Origin: Tubiluchus corallicola
Lineage: Eukaryota > Priapulida > Priapulimorpha > Priapulimorphida > Tubiluchidae
Assembly (NCBI GenBank): GCA_030141605.1
Contig: JAQGDQ010000034.1
Coordinates: 397,501 to 461,500, forward strand
Reading direction: 5' to 3'
Length of the DNA: 64,000 nucleotides
Positions 61,800 to 64,000 of the stretch are shown one piece after another. The first letter of the stretch is position 1. Each line of letters begins with the position of its first letter. The notes below the pieces were generated by a model. The model was given only the letters and a program-made list of their open reading frames with translations, did not search any database and was not told where the DNA came from. The position numbers and the translations under genes are program-made.

Positions 61800-63901
61800 A
61801 TGGATCCGAATCAGTGGGCATACAGTCAGCCGTATGGACGGCTCACTCACCAGGGAGGAAGCTCCGTACCTCCACAGTTATATGAGCAGGCTCTCATGGA
61901 CTCCCTTGCACAACAACAATTAGGTACGCACTTTTGTTGCTCAGAAAGGAATTTTTGCGATTTGTAGTGCAAGAAACGTATCGTGGTGACATAATCAAGA
62001 TTGGCAATAGGTGCCAAGCAATGCTTTCCTGGCTAAATCGTGCTCATTACCATAATTATGATAGCGTGGGACGAACACGAAAAATTAGTTTGACATTTAG
62101 TAATAATTTGTTACTCATTCTGGAAAATGTATCACAGTTTTTTATGCCTGACTGCAACAACTTTATTCGCAGATGTATACATGATATCAGGGTTTTATAA
62201 AGTGAAGGATTAAATGTCCTTTCCTGGTGATCAAAATGCTGGTCTTTATTGAAAAAACTCGACTGCTGTTCAAACTTGGCGTAAAGTTTCTTTTTTAATT
62301 TTTTATTTATATTGCAATAAAATTACTTTCCAGTGGTTTTATCCAAAGTTAAGCATGGAAATTAGAACAATTTATTGTGCAACCTGGATCCTTTAATGAA
62401 AATCTTGCTTAGTGGTAAAAAAAAAAATTGAATCTTACCCAATAAGAAGTTTATTCAATTTAAACATGATTCTGTGACATTACACATTTTTAAAAAAGAT
62501 TGCATCTTATGCATGAATGATAACCAATCTAAAAGACTTACGTACAAGCACTAACATACATTAGATTTTAAACAATCTAAGTTATTCAAACTAAACTTTA
62601 TGAATGATAATTAAGTGGGCCTTCAAACTATCAGCTGTAATAACAGGAATGAGAATTTTCCACGGATGCGCGGAATTCCGAGTTTTTGGAAGATCAGTAG
62701 TGCCATTTTTGTAAATCGCGTAAATTGAGAAAATTTTTACGCGTCCAGTATATTATTTCACAAGCTGACCGCTAGTTGGCAGGCCGCCACTTTGTTTACG
62801 TCACGTACATCAGTTTAACCACGTGTATATCTCTATGTGTAAAAATATAGAATCAATTGTGCGGAGTTATTTGAGTCAATTGCATACAGTTTTTATATAC
62901 TTTTGCATAGGAGCGGCCAGTACTTAGGCGTTTTTGGAACAATTAGGTACCATGTATCCTTGATAGTTGGGTATTATTCAATTATGCATGGAACAACAAG
63001 GTAATTGATATTTTAAGTCCACTTAGAGGCTCTCTATGGTCACAAAATTGCAATTTGTTGCTGGCTCCCAGGGGGCTTTGCCCCTCAACCCCATTGGGGG
63101 GCCTAGGTGTCCCTAAAACTCCCGGCCTGTTTCAGAGTTTTTTGTCATTCTCATCCCTGGTAATAAACATAATCCTATTTATTCTGTACATTGGTATCTA
63201 GCAAACTCTTGTTGTGCATGTACAGTGGATAAAAAGCGTAGAAATCTAAAGTTAGTGCATTATATTCTAACATTGTACAACAATGTAAAATTTCAAATTT
63301 GAAAATCAGGAATGGTTTTTATTAACTTTGAAGGAATTCAGCTTTTCGTAAAGTTTGCCACATGTGTGTTTCATCTATTGGCAGCATTTGCTTATAAATC
63401 TTTTTTGTCTAAGCAAGCATAACTTGATCAAGTGTACACTAAGTTTTACATTATATTTGATGTGTTTAAATGTAATTTGTTCATATGTTTGTGAGTAAGT
63501 TTTGAGGTGCTGGACAACTAGGCAGCTAGAAGTGCTTGGTTGGCCGTTGCAAGGTGTATCCCAAATGTTTATTTGGCATCTCCCGATTTCTCTGTCATAA
63601 AAAATTGCAGCTAATTTGATTTGACGAATATAATTATAATTCGTATTCCTTGTGCTTTTTTCAGCACCGGGTTTATCGCATTCAACATTGCAGCATCAGT
63701 CGTTTCCCAGTTTACCTGGTGTTGGATACGGGCAGGGGTATCACTCTGCTGTTCCGTCCTATGCTGATACCCCCAGTTACAATGCAACCCTGATCAGTTC
63801 TCAGGCAAACGTTTACAAAAGTGGGACTGGAGTCGACTCGATTCCGCCTCACCTTTTTAAGGCATCTGATGAAGGGATACCAACACATTTGAGACCTGCT
63901 G
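61800..63901 (+). CDS. Pro/Ser/Gln/Tyr-rich protein, N-terminal part (two exons, continues beyond window)
   Basis: I do not recognise this gene. Exon 61800-61923 starts MDPNQWAYSQPYGRLTHQGG and ends in phase 1 at donor gtacgc. Exon 63665-63901 follows a strong acceptor (gtgcttttttcag), reads APGLSHSTLQHQSFPSLPGV onward and ends in phase 1 at donor gtaagg, so coding continues to the right. The roughly 120 residues seen have no signal peptide or membrane segment. They are low in charge and rich in Pro, Ser, Gln, Tyr and Gly (GVGYGQGYHSAVPSY), as in intrinsically disordered N-termini of nuclear or RNA-associated proteins. The composition and matching splice phases support a real gene; the role is unknown. 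Confidence 0.7.
61924..63664. other. Intron of the 61800 gene
   Basis: Contains repeat family B copy 2 (62764-62955) and a short G/C-rich inverted stretch near 63061-63110 (gggggctttgcccc, ccccattgggggg). No extra exon was recognised; the 88-codon frame at 61934-62200 has no motif. Confidence 0.5.
62764..62955 (+). repeat. Dispersed repeat family B, copy 2
   Basis: Aligns with 24020-24210 in the same orientation ('ctgaccgctagttgg', 'ccacgtgtatatctc', 'gagttatttgagtcaa', 'agtttttatatacttttgca'). Class unknown. Confidence 0.75.
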
Positions 63902-64000
63902 GTAAGGTGGATGTACACCGAAAGATATTGTCATGAAAAGAATAATAGCAAGATATATTAGTCATGTAAACACGCATGTGCACACTTGTCAATACCTGAG

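Overview
This window is nuclear DNA from an animal, most likely a marine invertebrate. The genes are split by GT-AG introns. They encode metazoan families: Rab3, an LDLRAD3-like receptor, an SLC6 transporter and a C-type lectin. The sequence is AT-rich, and the spaces between genes are full of microsatellites, decayed non-LTR (LINE) retrotransposon tails and small inverted-terminal-repeat elements. I cannot name the species. All gene models were assembled by eye from splice signals, reading phase and protein motifs, so exon edges are predictions.

Layout. 1-11640 has no recognised gene. It holds a 34-bp minisatellite (2061-2638), triplet arrays, a large TAGTG/TAGGG array (7441-8082), a LINE C-terminal fragment (8810-9850) and several dispersed repeats. 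11641-17035 (+) is a complete five-exon Rab3. 17036-21272 is the space between two convergent genes. 21273-31492 (-) is an eight-exon single-pass receptor: signal peptide, one Ig domain, two LDL-receptor class A modules, a transmembrane helix completed by a predicted 17-nt micro-exon, and a PPxY-bearing tail of LDLRAD3 type. 31493-32846 is a divergent promoter region containing a LINE relic. 32847-47156 (+) is an SLC6 transporter resembling glycine transporters, with two possible first coding exons (32847-32885 and 36086-36148). 47157-54078 is its 3' flank and intergenic DNA, with a Tigger-like MITE and a LINE fragment inserted in a duplicated sequence. 54079-57562 (+) is a small secreted C-type lectin. 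57563-61799 is LINE-rich and geneless. From 61800 (+) a Pro/Ser/Tyr/Gln-rich protein begins and runs off the window.

How the genes relate. Rab3 (synaptic vesicle exocytosis) and a glycine-transporter-like SLC6 both suit neurons, but their proximity is probably chance. The receptor and the SLC6 gene are divergently transcribed from starts about 1.35 kb apart and may share regulatory DNA.

I do not see a wholly new molecular system. The most unusual items are the Ig domain joined to an LDLRAD3-type receptor, the micro-exon inside its membrane helix, the alternative first exons and altered chloride-site residue of the SLC6 transporter, and two short transposon families recognisable from inverted repeats and TA target sites.
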